Positions 9,636 to 23,051 of a stretch of DNA of 64,000 bases are shown here, piece by piece (positions within the stretch are counted from its first letter, which is position 1; the number at the start of each line of letters is the position of its first letter). The stretch comes from Excoecaria cochinchinensis. Lineage: Eukaryota > Streptophyta > Magnoliopsida > Malpighiales > Euphorbiaceae. Both the position numbers and the translations under genes were made by a program. The stretch is taken from positions 186,001 through 250,000 of the forward strand of contig CANTUQ010000297.1 of NCBI GenBank assembly GCA_947683425.1, written 5' to 3'. A model generated the notes under the pieces. It was not told where the DNA came from. It ran no database searches and worked only from the letters and a program-made list of their open reading frames with translations.

Positions 9636-12600
9636 CTAAATAGTAATTGTTTGTTCGGAAACCGAAGCCAAACCTTGCATCAGCCGAACAATTTCTGTTG
9701 TGTCATCAAGATAATATTTAGCCTTGCTCGGTTTGTTCCCAACAGTACATGCAAACACTTCTGCCCTTGGAGCAATCGATGGGCCTGCCATGGAACTGGT
9801 GATTACCTCGAACATATCTTCATCAGAACGGTCATCTCCAATGCACAAAACAAAGTCTGGCGACATTTCCCTCTCTTGCATGGTTGAAAGTAAGCGTTTC
9901 GCCACAAGCCCCTTGCTAACACCCTGCATACATTCAAGTTCATCAATGGTTGTTTGCAAATTCGTAATTGAGATCAGAACACTTTAAACTTGTTTCATGT
10001 GTCAGCTCTTCTGACAATTGATCGTGTCCACAAGATGTAGAATGGTTTCACTAAATTAAAACCAGTTATGGCAGGTCAATCTAACTAAAAATCTCAAAGC
10101 ATGCTTCTTCCATTTCACAGCCTTAATTAAATGCAACATGCAATACGTTCTATCACACTTTGCTCACTCATTCAGGGCTATGAATCATTAACTATGGAAT
10201 TCCTACAAAAACCTAGAACATGCATAAGTTTCAGCTGTTTCTTGGAAATTCAATATCAATTTGTCCCTGCATTAATCAGTGTAATCCAATTTAGGATAAA
10301 ATTAACTTTATTGACCATATTAGAAACCAACTTTGATCCTATGGCCAATTTAGTCCAATTTTTTATTGTCTTTAATAAAGTTAGCAACATTAAGAATGAT
10401 AATTTAGGGTCAATTAACTCCTGTAAAATATTGAAAGATATTAGGTAATATTTTCTTGCAAATTTATATCAATTTGTCCTTATTATCCTCATGGATTTAG
10501 GACAGAAATCGTGTCCTGATACATTCAGAAAGTTACAAGCATAAGGAGCAAATTGTTATTTAAGGGTGCAACCACTAGTACAAAAAAATACAATCAGTTA
10601 CTCTTTTTTGTTTCTTCAGTTAAATTACATTAAGTAATACAAGAAGGGGTATCACAGAAAAGAGATGACAGATATTTTCTCTGCCAGAAAGGTAACAACA
10701 CGCTCAGGCTCGACTGATATCAGTGACATTAATCATCTAAATGTGGTTCTAGCAGCTACAACTGAAAATGGATTCGTTTGTATGAAATATGCCGTCATGG
10801 TTTTCATGTTTATATTTATTGTTATGATGAACATGCAAGTCTATATCAAAGGAAAGATTTTACTTAACCTCACTCAACTAAGCAGCATTCTTACCAATCC
10901 ATCAGTAGATATTCATTTGAATTTCAGCCCATTGTTATATGGCAAAGTTGGGGAAAATCAAACCAATAATAAAATGTATGATAAAAGAGCATTAGATGCA
11001 AACCTGAGGTTTAACCTCCACTGTGTTTTGACCACTCTTGACCGTTACAGGTTCATTGGCCAAGACACTTTCAAGATGATCAAGAAGTTCTTTAGCTTGG
11101 CATGAACCAAAGTCGGGATCTGCATCCTCATAACACCATACAAGTGCAGTTTCCTTATCTTCAATAGTGGACCCATCAGTTGTTTCAGTATAAAGCAGCA
11201 TAACTGGCTCTGCAATCTGTTTCCAAGCAGTGTCCGTTACAGGGACACACGTCTCCCATTCCACATCTCGTGCTAGCCTGGAATCATTCAATAATCAAGT
11301 TACAAGTTAAATCATGTAGCAAAGCCAATAGTATCTATGAGTGTTTAGATTCAGACTACTTTACCTTAGGAAGTAACCATGCTCTGCAGCTAATCCTAGA
11401 TTCTCACATTGAGAAAACCATTCAGTAAGTGTCTTGCGGCTTCTAGCACTAACAAGGAAAACAATGTTGTTCTTATCTCTGCACAAACTATTTAGGATGT
11501 CAATTGTCTTAGAAGACGGGCTCTTATCAATTGAAGCCTGAGGCATTAAAGTGCCATCATAGTCCAGAAGAATTGCCCTAGTTGTGGTCCTCTTGTAAGC
11601 TGACACAATATGCTCCATTGAGAGCTTTCTGAAGTTTGGATCAAGTGCTATGACTCTGAAGCTTAATCCAAACCCTATACCCCAGCATCTCCGCCTTGAA
11701 TGGTCACGACATGTCCTCTCCAAGTCCTGAAGAAAACTACGTGCCCAGTATCCAACATCATGAGTACTAACATATTTGTAATGCTTGTCATGGCGGAGTT
11801 GTTTTTCTGGCTCAGCCATTTCCAAGGCATAGTCCATTGCATCTGCTACCGCATCAATATTCCAGGGATTTACTCGAATTGCTCCACTCAACGACGGAGA
11901 ACAACCAATGAACTCCGAGATAACCAACATGCTCTTCTTCAGGGAGGATGGTCCCAGTCCCAACACCTTGTCCAATTGCTCATTTCCTTGGCGACTGATG
12001 ATGTATTCATAAGGTATGAGATTCATCCCATCCCTTACAGCTGTGACTAAACAGCATTCAGCCACAACATAATATGCCACTTTTTCAAAAAACTTCATGG
12101 GTGCATCAATCAAGACTACAGGATCATATCCAGGCTTCCCAAATGCTTCATTGATTCGTTTCACAGTGGAGTATGTCTCAGCTTGGACCTCTTTCACATC
12201 TTTTCCTCTACCCCTAGCAGGGTTTGCTATCTGAACCAAGACCACCTTACTACACCACTCTGGATGCTGCATAAGCAACTGTTCCATTGCCAGCAGCTTC
12301 AGGCTTATACCCTTGAAAATATCCATATCATCCACCCCCAGCAACATTATCCGTCCCTGATCACGGAACTGCTTAATGAGCTCTAAAACCTTTGCTTCAG
12401 TCTCTGGAAGCTTCAACACCGACTGAAGCTGACCCATGTGTATGCCAACGGGCAAAATTTTGATGCTCACAGTTCTACCACAGTACTCAACACCTATATA
12501 ACCCCTCTTGGATTCATAGGTAAGACCAAGCATTCTGCTACAGCATGACAAGAAATGCCTTGCATAGTCAAAAGTATGGAACCCAATCAAATCCGAATTC

Positions 12601-13367
12601 AGCAGGGCTCGAAGAAGCTCTTCTCTAATGGGCAATGTCTTATAAATCTCTGATGAAGGAAAGGGACTATGGAGAAAAAAACCAAGTTTGACCCTATTAA
12701 ACCTCTTCCTAAGGAAAGTTGGGAGCACCATAAGATGATAATCATGAACCCATACAAAATCATCTTCGGGGTTAATCACCTCCATAATCCTATCAGCAAA
12801 AATCTTATTTGCAGAAACATAAGCTTGCCACAGTGAGCGATTAAACCTACCACCAAGGTCAGGTGACAAAGGCAACATATAATGAAACAAAGGCCATAGC
12901 TGTTGCTTACAGAATCCATGATAATACCTGCTAAAAAGATCCGGGGGAAGAAATGTAGGAACGCATTTGAAAGTCTCCAAAAGTATCTGTGAGACCTCAT
13001 CTTGTTCACTAGGATGAATTTCCTCTCTTAAACAACCAACATAAATAACTTCAATTTCATCATCTCCTAAGCCATCTTTCACCTGAAGGAGAAGTGAATT
13101 CTCATCCCAGGTGAAAATCCAAGACTTACTACCATCTGATTTTCTCTGTGCCCTTATCGGCAGCTCGTTGGCTACAATTATTATCCGGTCTCTCTGGACA
13201 GAAGAAGATGATGGGTCAGAGCACACACTCTCTGAAGGGTCATCATCTAGGTCGGATATTATGCCGGCCACCGTCATAATCCGCGGGATCCGACGGCTCA
13301 TCCGACCAAACGACGGAGACTCCCCGGATGCGAGCTCCAAAAGATTTGAGTATGACCTGGATACCAT
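9636..13367 (-). CDS. TPS6: Class II trehalose-6-phosphate synthase/phosphatase-like protein, TPS6-like
   Basis: Coding exons are 13367-11365, 11277-11004 and 9923-9636, joined by GT-AG introns of 87 and 1,080 bp, giving 854 aa, the normal class II length. The start is the ATG opening 'MVSRSYSNLLELASG', the conserved N-terminus of TPS5/TPS6 proteins; the frame is open for 44 codons upstream, but those residues are not conserved. The N-terminal glycosyltransferase family 20 domain covers about residues 60-545, with 'VWVHDYHLM' and 'FLHSPFPSSEIY'. The C-terminal HAD-type phosphatase domain covers about 595-840, with DYDGT at 602-606 and GDDRSDED at 788-795. In characterised plants class II TPS proteins show little or no catalysis and are thought to act in trehalose-6-phosphate and SnRK1 sugar signalling in the cytosol; that role is carried over from the family. 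The frame is intact with no internal stops. The large first exon and two short 3' exons are typical of this class. Confidence 0.95.
10240..10570. repeat. Possible small transposon within TPS6 intron 2
   Basis: The 1,080-bp second intron is much longer than the 87-bp first one. It contains 'caatatcaatttgtccctgc' near 10250, a similar direct copy 'ttatatcaatttgtcctta' near 10463, and a roughly inverted form 'aaggagcaaattg' near 10545. This is compatible with a short inserted repeat, but the boundaries are not clear. Confidence 0.3.
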
Positions 13368-14640
13368 TTCTTTTGTGGGCTTTTGCAAAAAAAAAATCCA
13401 CGCTAAGTTTAGCTTTTTCTTTTGTAGAAAGTAGAATAAAAATCTCCCATTTAAATAAAAAATCTTCTGAATTCGAACAATATCCTTTGCAAAATTCAAG
13501 CTGGTAAGCTACTGGGAACTTGAAAGCCGAGAAATTTAGAGCTAACTACTGTGACGAACAGATCAAAAGAAACAAATTTCGAGATTTAGTGATCACTAAG
13601 CTGCTCTAGAACAAGAAAGAGATACCCAGTTAAATGTGAGAAACAATGAAAAAGTTGGATTTTTTTATTCTTGAAGTTCAAAGAAAATAGTAACAACAGC
13701 AAGATTACTCCCAGAGCAAGAGTGAAAAGGGGAAATTTTCAGGGAAAATAGATAGAATTGAATAAAACAAAGAAGAGATGGGATAGAACCGAGAAGTTTC
13801 TATCTATGGAGATTAAAAGGAAGATAAAATAAAGTAATGGAATAGATTCAAATTACAGAGGCAAGAAATAAAAATATACTGGCGCAACAACCAAATATCC
13901 CACTAAAGATTGTTACAACACTTGCACTCACTATTTGGAGCAAATTCAGCAAAAAAAATAAAGATTTTGATTTTTGAAAGAAATTGTAAAGCGAACAGCC
14001 AAAGATCAATCTAAACAGAGACCACCCAAAATGATAGTAATAATCATGATAAAATCAAGAATAGATGAAGGAAATTACCAGCTTCTTCCATGTTTTTTTT
14101 TTCCTTTTTTAGTGGGGTATCAGCAATTCAGAAATTTACCCACTAAAAATTAAAATCTAAGCAGCTAAAACAAATATGTTTTCAAAAAAACAAAATGGTA
14201 GCTTTTTTGGAGCTCCCTGATCATCTATCTATCTCAAACCAACAATTATAAACACTGTCTGCCAACCTAAGAGAGAGAAAACATGAGAAAATTGGAACTT
14301 TACCTTCCAAATATTTTATGAGGTTTAATAATTTGTTTTTTTTAATATGAGAAGAGACACCAACCGTTGGATTGGGTTTAAAAAGAGGGATCCAACGGTG
14401 CAGAACGGAGGAAAACATGCACTAGAGTAATAGATAGAGAGTGTTTCTGGTTCTTATCCTTTGTCCTTTGGTGTGTCCGCCACAAGGCATCATGGAGGAG
14501 CGGGGCCCACGAGGAGAGAGGATGCTTTTGTCTGAAATTAGCAGTGTCGTGGTTAAAATTCCACGTGGGATAGTAGGATTGGATGATGGTGGTCTACTCA
14601 GAGGGTAAGCTGTCAAAGAGTCACAGCATAGAGAAGAAAG
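13368..14640 (-). promoter_or_regulatory. TPS6-like 5' UTR, probable leader intron, and promoter
   Basis: A likely leader intron runs from the donor G|GTAATT (GT at 14077-14078) to an acceptor at 13380-13381, just upstream of the start codon; leader introns are common in class II TPS genes. Further upstream a G-box CACGTG lies at 14562-14567, a target for bZIP and bHLH factors, which would fit sugar, light or ABA control. CCGTTGGAT at 14364-14372 is mirrored by ATCCAACGG at 14390-14398, a 9-bp inverted repeat. The transcription start is not determined. Confidence 0.45.
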
Positions 14641-15752
14641 ATGGGCATAGAGATTCGTGTCTCGGTTGAGCCGATTTATCGGATGTTTCCAATCAAGAGG
14701 CTCTTCCCAATTTGGCTCTGCCCATTTTTTTTTGGTTGTCGTGAGTTACGAAATTGTTTCTTTATATTTTCTAAACTTAAGCATTTCTATCTTGAAAATA
14801 TCATATCATATCCTGTAGATAAAGATAATGAGAGACTTTTCTAAAAACTTTTTAATTTTCTTCAACAATTATATTTTAAATTCTGAATTAAATCTTTCTT
14901 AGGCCAAAGCATTTCTATACTTTGGATTGGAACAAAATTCAAGTAATTAATTTGCTTGAAATTTTTTCTAATCATGTTAATTTTGAGTTTTTTCAAATTG
15001 ATTTCGATGCATTTTTAGTTCAGAAAAATAATGCCTAGGTTATTTGTATCTGTGTTTTATTATTATACTTATGTTTGAAACCTTTTGTGAGATGACTATG
15101 TGGAAATTTTAAAATATATATATAAGAGAAAGTTGTTTTTCTTTAGTTATTTTATGTTTCTAATTTTAGTTATTATAAATTTTTATTTATTTTTACACAG
15201 GGAAAAGAAAAGAGCTATTCAAATTCGATATTAATATCTACTTTAAATTCTTAATACTTGTAATTTAAATATTTTTAATGATTTTGTACAAAATGTCACC
15301 TTAAAAAACTGAAGAAAAACAAAGTATAACTACTAGTGGCGTGTATGAACTTGTTAATTAGTTCTCGATCCATTTTTCAAACTCAGTTTATTAATATCAA
15401 TTTTTCAAAATTAAAACTCTAAATTCAATTCATTACCAATTGATTAATTTTAAATACGGTTAATTAACTATGAACCATCGGTTAACCATTGAAAAATTAA
15501 AACTATGCAATTATTAAATATTTTATAAAAAAATATGCATTCAAAAAATTAAAATCTAAAATCTAAAATTTCTAATTAACATTGACAAGTGAATAACTTT
15601 CTATGATTAAGGTATAAAATGTACTCATTTTTACATAAAATAAAATGGTAATAATTAAAATGTGAAAATTGTCTTTATGGACCATATATATATGAAAAAT
15701 TATAAACACCAATTAACCGTTAATCAAATGATTAATTATATATTAAATTTCA
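14641..15752. other. AT-rich intergenic DNA with a decayed transposon end
   Basis: No gene is seen. From about 15334 (TAGTGGCGTGTATGAAC) the sequence resembles the left end and CGGTTAA-rich subterminal part of the hAT-like elements further right, but no matching right end can be placed. Confidence 0.35.
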
Positions 15753-15760
15753 AGTCTAAT

Positions 15761-16507
15761 GGTAAGTTTGTTAAAACTTATGAAAATAACTTTTTCAATT
15801 AAAAAAAGCTATATTTCAAAAAATAGATAACTGTTTGACAAATAAAATTTAAAATAACTTATAAAATCAAAAACAGTTATCTAACTGTTTAGTAAATAAT
15901 ATGATTAAAAATTACTTTTTAGAATAAAAAGACAAAAAATGACATATATAAATTTTAATATATTATATTCAAAATCTCACTAAAAAATAATAATAATTTT
16001 CACTTATTTATACTTTTTTTTATTTCACTAAACTATTAAGACCATATATTTTCATATATAATTAAATTAAAACAAATATAACATAAAAAATTAAAAATAT
16101 ATATATATTATTTTCGTAATTCACCATATATATTATTTTCATAATTTATCATATATATTATTTTGGATGATGAGAAAAGAGGAGAAAAAAAAAAGAATTG
16201 AGTCGTTTTTAATATTAGATGATTTTGGATGATAAGATAAGAGAAAAAAGTAAAAAAAAAAAATTAATTAGATATAATTATCATTATAAAATAAAATAAG
16301 AGATATTTTTGTCCAAAAAAAATACTAAATCTGCTGTTTTTAAATGGTGAAAAATAATTTTTATGAAAAATTTTAATTTCTAATTTTTTTCTAATATAAT
16401 GTTTTTTTACTTTTCATAAAATTTATTTTTCTAAAATCAATATTTTTTATAATCAGTTTTTTATCAAATAAACAGATTTTTAACATTTCAAAAGCAATGC
16501 CAAATAC
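15761..16507. mobile_element. Non-autonomous DNA transposon, family 2, copy A
   Basis: This 747-bp AT-rich element is bounded by 8-bp target duplications AGTCTAAT (15753-15760) and AGTCTAAA (16508-16515), which match at 7 of 8 bases. A second copy lies at about 49130-49836 with long collinear similarity, including 'aaaataacttataaaat' and 'gacatatataaattttaa'. No transposase is encoded. The 8-bp duplication suggests a hAT-type element. Confidence 0.6.
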
Positions 16508-16515
16508 AGTCTAAA

Positions 16516-18205
16516 TCTATTAATTAAAATTATTTTCTCGTTCAATTAGATTGATTAACCACGTACATGCATATTTGTAATCATTTTAATTTTTAACCAC
16601 AAATTTTGCATTTTTCCCACATTAGTAGCTATCACTTATCCTTTTGATTCACAACATCATCTTTTTCTTGGAGAGATAAGTGGATAGAAATATTCGTCCT
16701 AAGTAATTACGTGATATAATTTAACCATAAAAAATTATAATTGATCCATACTGCCAAATAACTGCTGATGCACAAAGTATTATTCTTTTAAAATGTGAAT
16801 CCATTTATTATAATTTATTTTAATTAATTATTCTCTCAGTTCCAAATAAATTATTAGGTTTTTTTTCTTTCATACATAAGTAATAAGCATTTTTTTAATT
16901 TATTAAAAAACTGTAATATCCTCTCTTATATTAATGAAAAAAATGAATATATTAATATAGTATTGATAATAATTGTAATTTTGTAAAATAATAATTTAAA
17001 TGGAAAAATTTTTAACACAAAAAAGGTAACAATTGACCTGAAATTGATTATTAAGTGATATCATAACATCCATAAAAGAAGAATAAATAGTATTATAGTA
17101 TTGACTCATATGCAAATTTAGGAAATAAATTGCATTGCATTTAAAAATAATTTGTAATTAACAATATTATAAAATGCTGTTGAAGTAATATTACTATCAA
17201 TAGTAATGATTTAAATATTAATACGTAACTACATCAAATCATATCTCAGTAACGAACCGCATTGATGTAATAATGAACGTATAGAGTAAAAAAAATGAAA
17301 ATCATCCGAGGAACATGCAGATGCAGTTCCAGTCCAACTCCAAACACTAATAGCTGGACGTCACATTTACTTATCCGCCACGTCATCTAACGAAGGACCC
17401 ATTGGATCATTATTAATTAATTAATTAATCCGCAAGCTAAAAAAATTTATTGTGGATAAGCACAAAGGAGTGCGCCCAATGAACATACGCGGCACCTCCT
17501 CCAACTGACGCCTGTCACTCACAGAATTTTTTTTGATTCAATACGAAGACAAAACGACAATGAAAACTCGAAAACGATAGTGTAAAGCCGGCATCGGCTT
17601 TTCCCCTGTTTAGCTGCAGCGAAAGAAGATAAGCTTTTATAATTTGAATAAAGATTATGCATTATTTGGCCCCTGTACTTTTTTACTTTGCTCCTCCAAA
17701 CTTTTATTTTATGCATCTAGCTCTAGCAATGCTTATTTTCACCATATTTAATTATTTATAGTTCCATATGTAATAAAGAAAAAAAAAATTAAAGGAATTG
17801 CAAGTATTAGGGTCATATGGACTGATTAATCACTTTACAATCTATTCTTTTAATCTAATTCAATAATATAAATTTCTCAAATTTAATATTCAAAATCTAT
17901 TAATAACCTATTAACTGATTAGTTAATCACTAAATTCGGTCAATCGAATTGTTAATCGCCCTATGAGGCATAACATTAAAAAGGAATATCCATCTATAAA
18001 ATTAAAATATAAATTGTAAAAATTTTGAACATAAAGATATAAATTATAAATGAAAATACAAATCATAAATATTCTGTATTGATACAATAAAAATACATAA
18101 ACAGTATAATTTATCACTCGTCAATATTGAAATATACTTATATTTACATAAGATAAAATGATGATTTCAATTAAAATGGTGAAAATTATATATATTGATT
18201 ACCAA

Positions 18206-18242
<37 letters not shown>

Positions 18243-18547
18243 GTTAACAGTTAATTACTAACTAACAAAATTTTAAGTACAAATATAAATTAATTAGTTA
18301 TTATTTTTAAAAATTAAGATTTACATCCGCATTTAATTGGACTCACTAGTCACATATACCAATTTAAATATGGTTTTAATAATTAATTTAGCGATTTTGA
18401 GATTTTTTTATAGCAAGGATGAGGCTAGGCTGAGGAGTTATCCAATATAATAAAGCTCGCATACCTAATGCATATATATATATATATATATATATATTCT
18501 TATGCAAGGAAATAATTTTTTAAAGACATTCGGTCAGATATTGCAAA
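16516..18547. other. AT-rich intergenic DNA
   Basis: No gene recognised. TA dinucleotide runs lie at about 18208-18240 and 18473-18496. Scattered GGTTAA/TTAACC words at 17830-18340 may be remains of a hAT-like element. Confidence 0.4.
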
Positions 18548-19212
18548 TAGGGTTAGACAACAAAAAATTGAAAAATAGTAAAACCGATAGTTAAAATTGA
18601 TTTTAAATTGATATAGACGGTTAAATAGTTTGATTAGGTGTGTATTTTTATTTTTAAGAATTATAGATAATAAATTTGAACTTGAATTTTAGTGCCTGGT
18701 TAACTTGTATTTATATATAATTTTTTATAGATACATGGTTCACAAGGAAATTTTTACATTTTAATTATTGCCATCTACTCATATAAATATGAGTATATTT
18801 TATATTTAGTCACAAAAATTATTTATTTATCAATATTGATGAGTAATAAATTAGTGTTGATTTTTTTTTTTATTGTCTTGTAGAGCTTTTATATAATTTT
18901 TTATTATATTGTTAACAATAAATTTTAATGGCTTATATTTTTATTTGTACTTTTATGTTTAAAACTTTTAAAATTTATATTTTAATTTTTTAGATGCCTG
19001 ACTTTTTTTATAAAGTATAGGATAATTGTGTATGTTTAACTTTTTAATTATTAGCTAATGATTAATGATTAATCAATTGTATTTAGCAGTTAACCGGTTG
19101 TTAATTAACTGAATTTTGACTTTAATTTTTAAAAACATCGATATTAATTGACTGAATTTAAGAAATGTATCGTGATCATGTGAACTTATTAACCAATTTA
19201 CATTTATCCCTT
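18548..19212. mobile_element. Degenerate hAT-like element with TAGGG-type ends
   Basis: It begins TAGGGTTAGACA, ends with TTTATCCCTT, and has AACCGAT/CGGTTAA words near both ends. The flanking octamers ATTGCAAA and ATTGTAAG match at 6 of 8 positions, compatible with an old target duplication. It encodes no protein. Confidence 0.45.
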
Positions 19213-21279
19213 ATTGTAAGCTCTATATAAAACACTCATTTCATATCCTTTGAAGTAATTTATTTTAAAATTATATATAAGTATTCCTTGAAAAAAAAAA
19301 CATTTTTTTCTAAACATCACTCTTACTGTAATTAGGCTATTAAATGATTTTTCTTAATTTTAGTGTAATAAATTTAAAAGATATTATTTCCTATTCATAT
19401 ATAATTATCTATCTTTTTTTATTTTGATTTATTTATATATAAATATCCACTTTTCATAAATGAGGTATATTTAAATGTGATTTTTCAATTATGCCTTCTG
19501 TATAATAAATATCAGTTCCATTTTTCAAAACACAATTAATAAATAATTGTTTCTTTTTATGGAGGGTAAATTAATAAAAAAATTAGATTATAAATGAATA
19601 TATATTTTTTTTAATGTTTGTGCAAAAATTAACGTGAACATTTATACGTGAATAAAATGAGTAGTTAATATAAAATGAAGGGATCATATACTAGAGAAGT
19701 AGGAGTATTTTATAAAAAAATATATTTATTTATCTTTTTAAATAATTTTCAAGTATAAAAGTTTTTAAATAATTTTCTTAACCGTAGTGCAATAATTTTG
19801 GAAGACACTTGAAAAGGTAAGCAATAAAGAGCAAATAACAAGGTGATTTACAGGTTGAATACAAAGGAGAAAAGTTTGGTGGTTAAATGCATAAATTAAA
19901 AATTTCAAAGACTTACTTGAGCAAAATTGAAAAATAAAGGGCCCACGGTGCTTTTTCCCTCTGGAATAAGGGGATACAATTGAAGGTGGCATGGCAATGT
20001 GGGTAATGATGTATTGCATGGGGGTATAATGTCCGTTAAACGGGAGTTGTTATGAAGGTGGATTGAATCCAACGGCTGGGGAAGCACAGTAAGCTATTGG
20101 ATAGCATTTCTTTAAAAAGGAGTGACTTTTGGCAATTGGGCAGACACAAAGGATTTACATGTTAGTGTAATTTGTAAGGTAAGGGCCCTTATCGACCTCT
20201 TTTGTTTAACTGCAATTTTCCTTTAAATTTAGTTTCTTTCCACAAAAAGAAAATTAATTATTAGTTTTGATTGGTTATTTTAATTTTAAAATGTCTATTT
20301 TATTTAATTCTTTAAATTTAGTTACAACAATTACAATTAAGTCTAATCTAATATTATATATAAAGTATAATAATTCAATTTTTAAAATACAAATAGAAAA
20401 CTTAAAAAATAAAAATTGAGACTAAATAAATCCATTATATTATAAATTATTGGATTTTTTTTTTAATTGATCTCTAATAATATTATTTATAAACCTATTT
20501 GAGTGAATAATATATGATGAAGATTAAATGATTGGCTTAAAAAATACATGGGTCTGTGTCAGGATCAGGCTGGCCTAAATCTATATTTCATCTTCCACTA
20601 TTCTATCCTTATCCTTATCAAGAACCATTTTATTTTATTTTATTCAAGTCACCTAACTTTCATCATTATTATTATTTTTTATTATCACTATTATTAATAT
20701 CATTATCCATTCTTCAAAGTTAAAATATTGTAAAACGTGACATGTGAACAAGTGAGTATGTCAAACTATGCATAGGCAACATTAAATGGATATATTTACA
20801 CAGTTGAGTACACATTGTTTATATTATTTTTCACCAATTGGATTTTGATTAAATAAAAAAGGAAACACCTTTTGAAATTGGATTCATGGACATATTTAAT
20901 TATCATTTTTGAAACGCATTATTCATATATAATTAATTTTAATTTATTATTATATTATTCAAGTAGGTTACAATAATTAATACATAATGATACTTTTAAA
21001 TTCAATTTTTTTAAATTATATTAGTCTTTCAATTTTTTATTATACTAATCTTCAATTTATGATATTTATAACTAAGCTTTAATTTAATTGGACCCTCTGT
21101 ATAAAAAGAAAAAATCTCTTAAAATATTTCATTAAGTGGTCCATGGATAAAAGGAAAAATAACTTTATTAAAAAATTAAAACTGATCCTTCATATGCTCT
21201 ATTTCGTTAAGTTTATGATTGATTGATGCTTAAAGGAAAATGGGGACAAATTGTAATAATATATTTTTTCTATTGCATA
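19213..21279. other. AT-rich intergenic DNA
   Basis: No convincing gene. ATCCAACGG at 20067 repeats the motif seen upstream of the TPS6-like gene. Short open frames at 19765-20087 lack codon bias or family resemblance. Confidence 0.5.
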
Positions 21280-21287
21280 ATACATAT

Positions 21288-22521
21288 TAGGGGTGAGCAA
21301 CAAATCGTTGGACTTGTTTAACTGAAAAATCAAACCGAAATCAATTCGAAAATAGGTTAATCGAACCGATTTTAATAGTTAACGGTTAATATTTTAAAAA
21401 AATAGATATTAATGGATATATTTATTTTTTTAGCTCATGAACTAGTTAACCGAACCGATAACCGATAAATAAACACCCAAATAATATATATATATATATA
21501 TATATATTACATTTTTTTATTTCATTATTTTCATATTTTCATATTTATATTTCTTTAATTTCATTATTTTAAAATATATTTCAAATTTATTTTAATTTTT
21601 TTTAGAAAAATATTTTAGTTAATTTATTAATTGTTCAATATGTCCATATTTAGAATTTATTATTATTTATTGATTTATCAATTTTTCAATATATATATAT
21701 ATATATATTACATTTTTTTATTTCATTATTTTCATATTTTCATATTTATATTTCTTTAATTTCATTATTTTAAAATATATTTCAAATTTATTTTAATTTT
21801 TTTTAGAAAAATATTTTAGTTAATTTATTAATTGTTCAATATGTCCATATTTAGTATTTATTATTATTTATTGATTTATCAATTTTTCATTAATAAAAAT
21901 TAAAATATATTCGAAAAGCTATATAACATTAATATATTAACTACAATTTTTAATAATTTTAAAAAAATTAAATTTTTTAATATATGTGAAAATAATGCGT
22001 GTCAAATTTAAAAAATAAAGAAAAATAGTTGTTAGCATTAGATGCATTTATTTTAATAATTTTGCATTTTTAAGTATTTTTGCTACAATTTTTTTCATTA
22101 TCCTAATTATTTTGAAGTTTTTAAGTTTTTTTTTTAATTGGAAATAAGTATGTGTAACCGTACATCTAATTAGAATGATCATGGATCGATTAATTTATTT
22201 ACTTATTAAATCTTAATTTTAAAAAATAAAGTTGCTTATATCCAAAAAAAAAAATTATTTTAACAATAATTATATTATATTATAGTGAAAATTTTTAATT
22301 TTTAAGTATTTTGAACGTTTTAATTTTATTTATAAATATATCTTGTAATTATAGTAGTTAACCGAAAAATATTAGTTAACCGATCCGAAAAACCAAAATC
22401 GATTGACTTATTAACCGATTGTAACGGATTGATTAATAGTTAGTATTTTGAAAAAATCGATATTAATAAACTCATTTTTTTAGGATTCGTGGACCGATTA
22501 ACAGGTTCATACTCACCCCTA
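21288..22521. mobile_element. Non-autonomous hAT-like element, copy 1 (1,234 bp)
   Basis: Perfect 8-bp target duplications ATACATAT lie at 21280-21287 and 22522-22529. The ends are TAGGGGTGAGCA and the approximate inverse TACTCACCCCTA. Both subterminal regions are rich in AACCGA/CGGTTA words (for example 21357-21475 and 22365-22505), the pattern expected for hAT transposase binding sites. The interior is AT-rich, has no transposase, and carries a 201-bp tandem duplication. Confidence 0.85.
21490..21890. repeat. 201-bp tandem duplication inside the hAT-like element
   Basis: The block starting with a TA run and 'attacatttttttatttc' at about 21490-21690 is repeated at about 21691-21890 with an offset of exactly 201 bp and very few differences, so the duplication is recent compared with the element. 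Confidence 0.9.
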
Positions 22522-22529
22522 ATACATAT

Positions 22530-23051
22530 ACTCCTACATACTGATCCATCAACAAATAGTCAAAAAAAAAAAAAGCAACTAAATTTAGTCAAGCTTAATT
22601 TGATTTTCCTTAAAGCGGACATAAGAAAATAGAAAAAAAAACTATAATAAAGTTTATACACAAAATTTAATATTGAAGTGGTACTTTAAATATAATTTTA
22701 TATTATTTTAATTAATCACTTTTGTAAGATTTTTTTTTTGTAGTTCAAAATTTCAATAAAAATTTTTAAATAAAAAAAACTTTTATCACATTTATATAAA
22801 ATATTAAATAAATTTTACATACATAATATAGATAAACGTATAAAAACATAATCTTAATGATTTTGACAATCTTGGCTTTATGAGTTAATTTTTAAAATTG
22901 AGTTATATTTTGTTTAATTCATATCATGGCAAGGTTACGGATTTAAATTCCACCTTGCGAGATTGATGATTCTCTATGCAAAATTGAGAACAAATTCTTA
23001 AAAAAGAGGGAGGAAATGATAGGTTTCAAGTTACAGGGTGGCTCAACCAAG
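22530..23051. other. AT-rich intergenic DNA
   Basis: No gene or named repeat is seen between two related hAT-like elements. Confidence 0.5.

Noticed and set aside
10665..11105. 146-codon open frame on the plus strand inside the TPS6-like gene
   Set aside because: It covers intron 2 and the antisense of exon 2; it is a shadow of the minus-strand gene.
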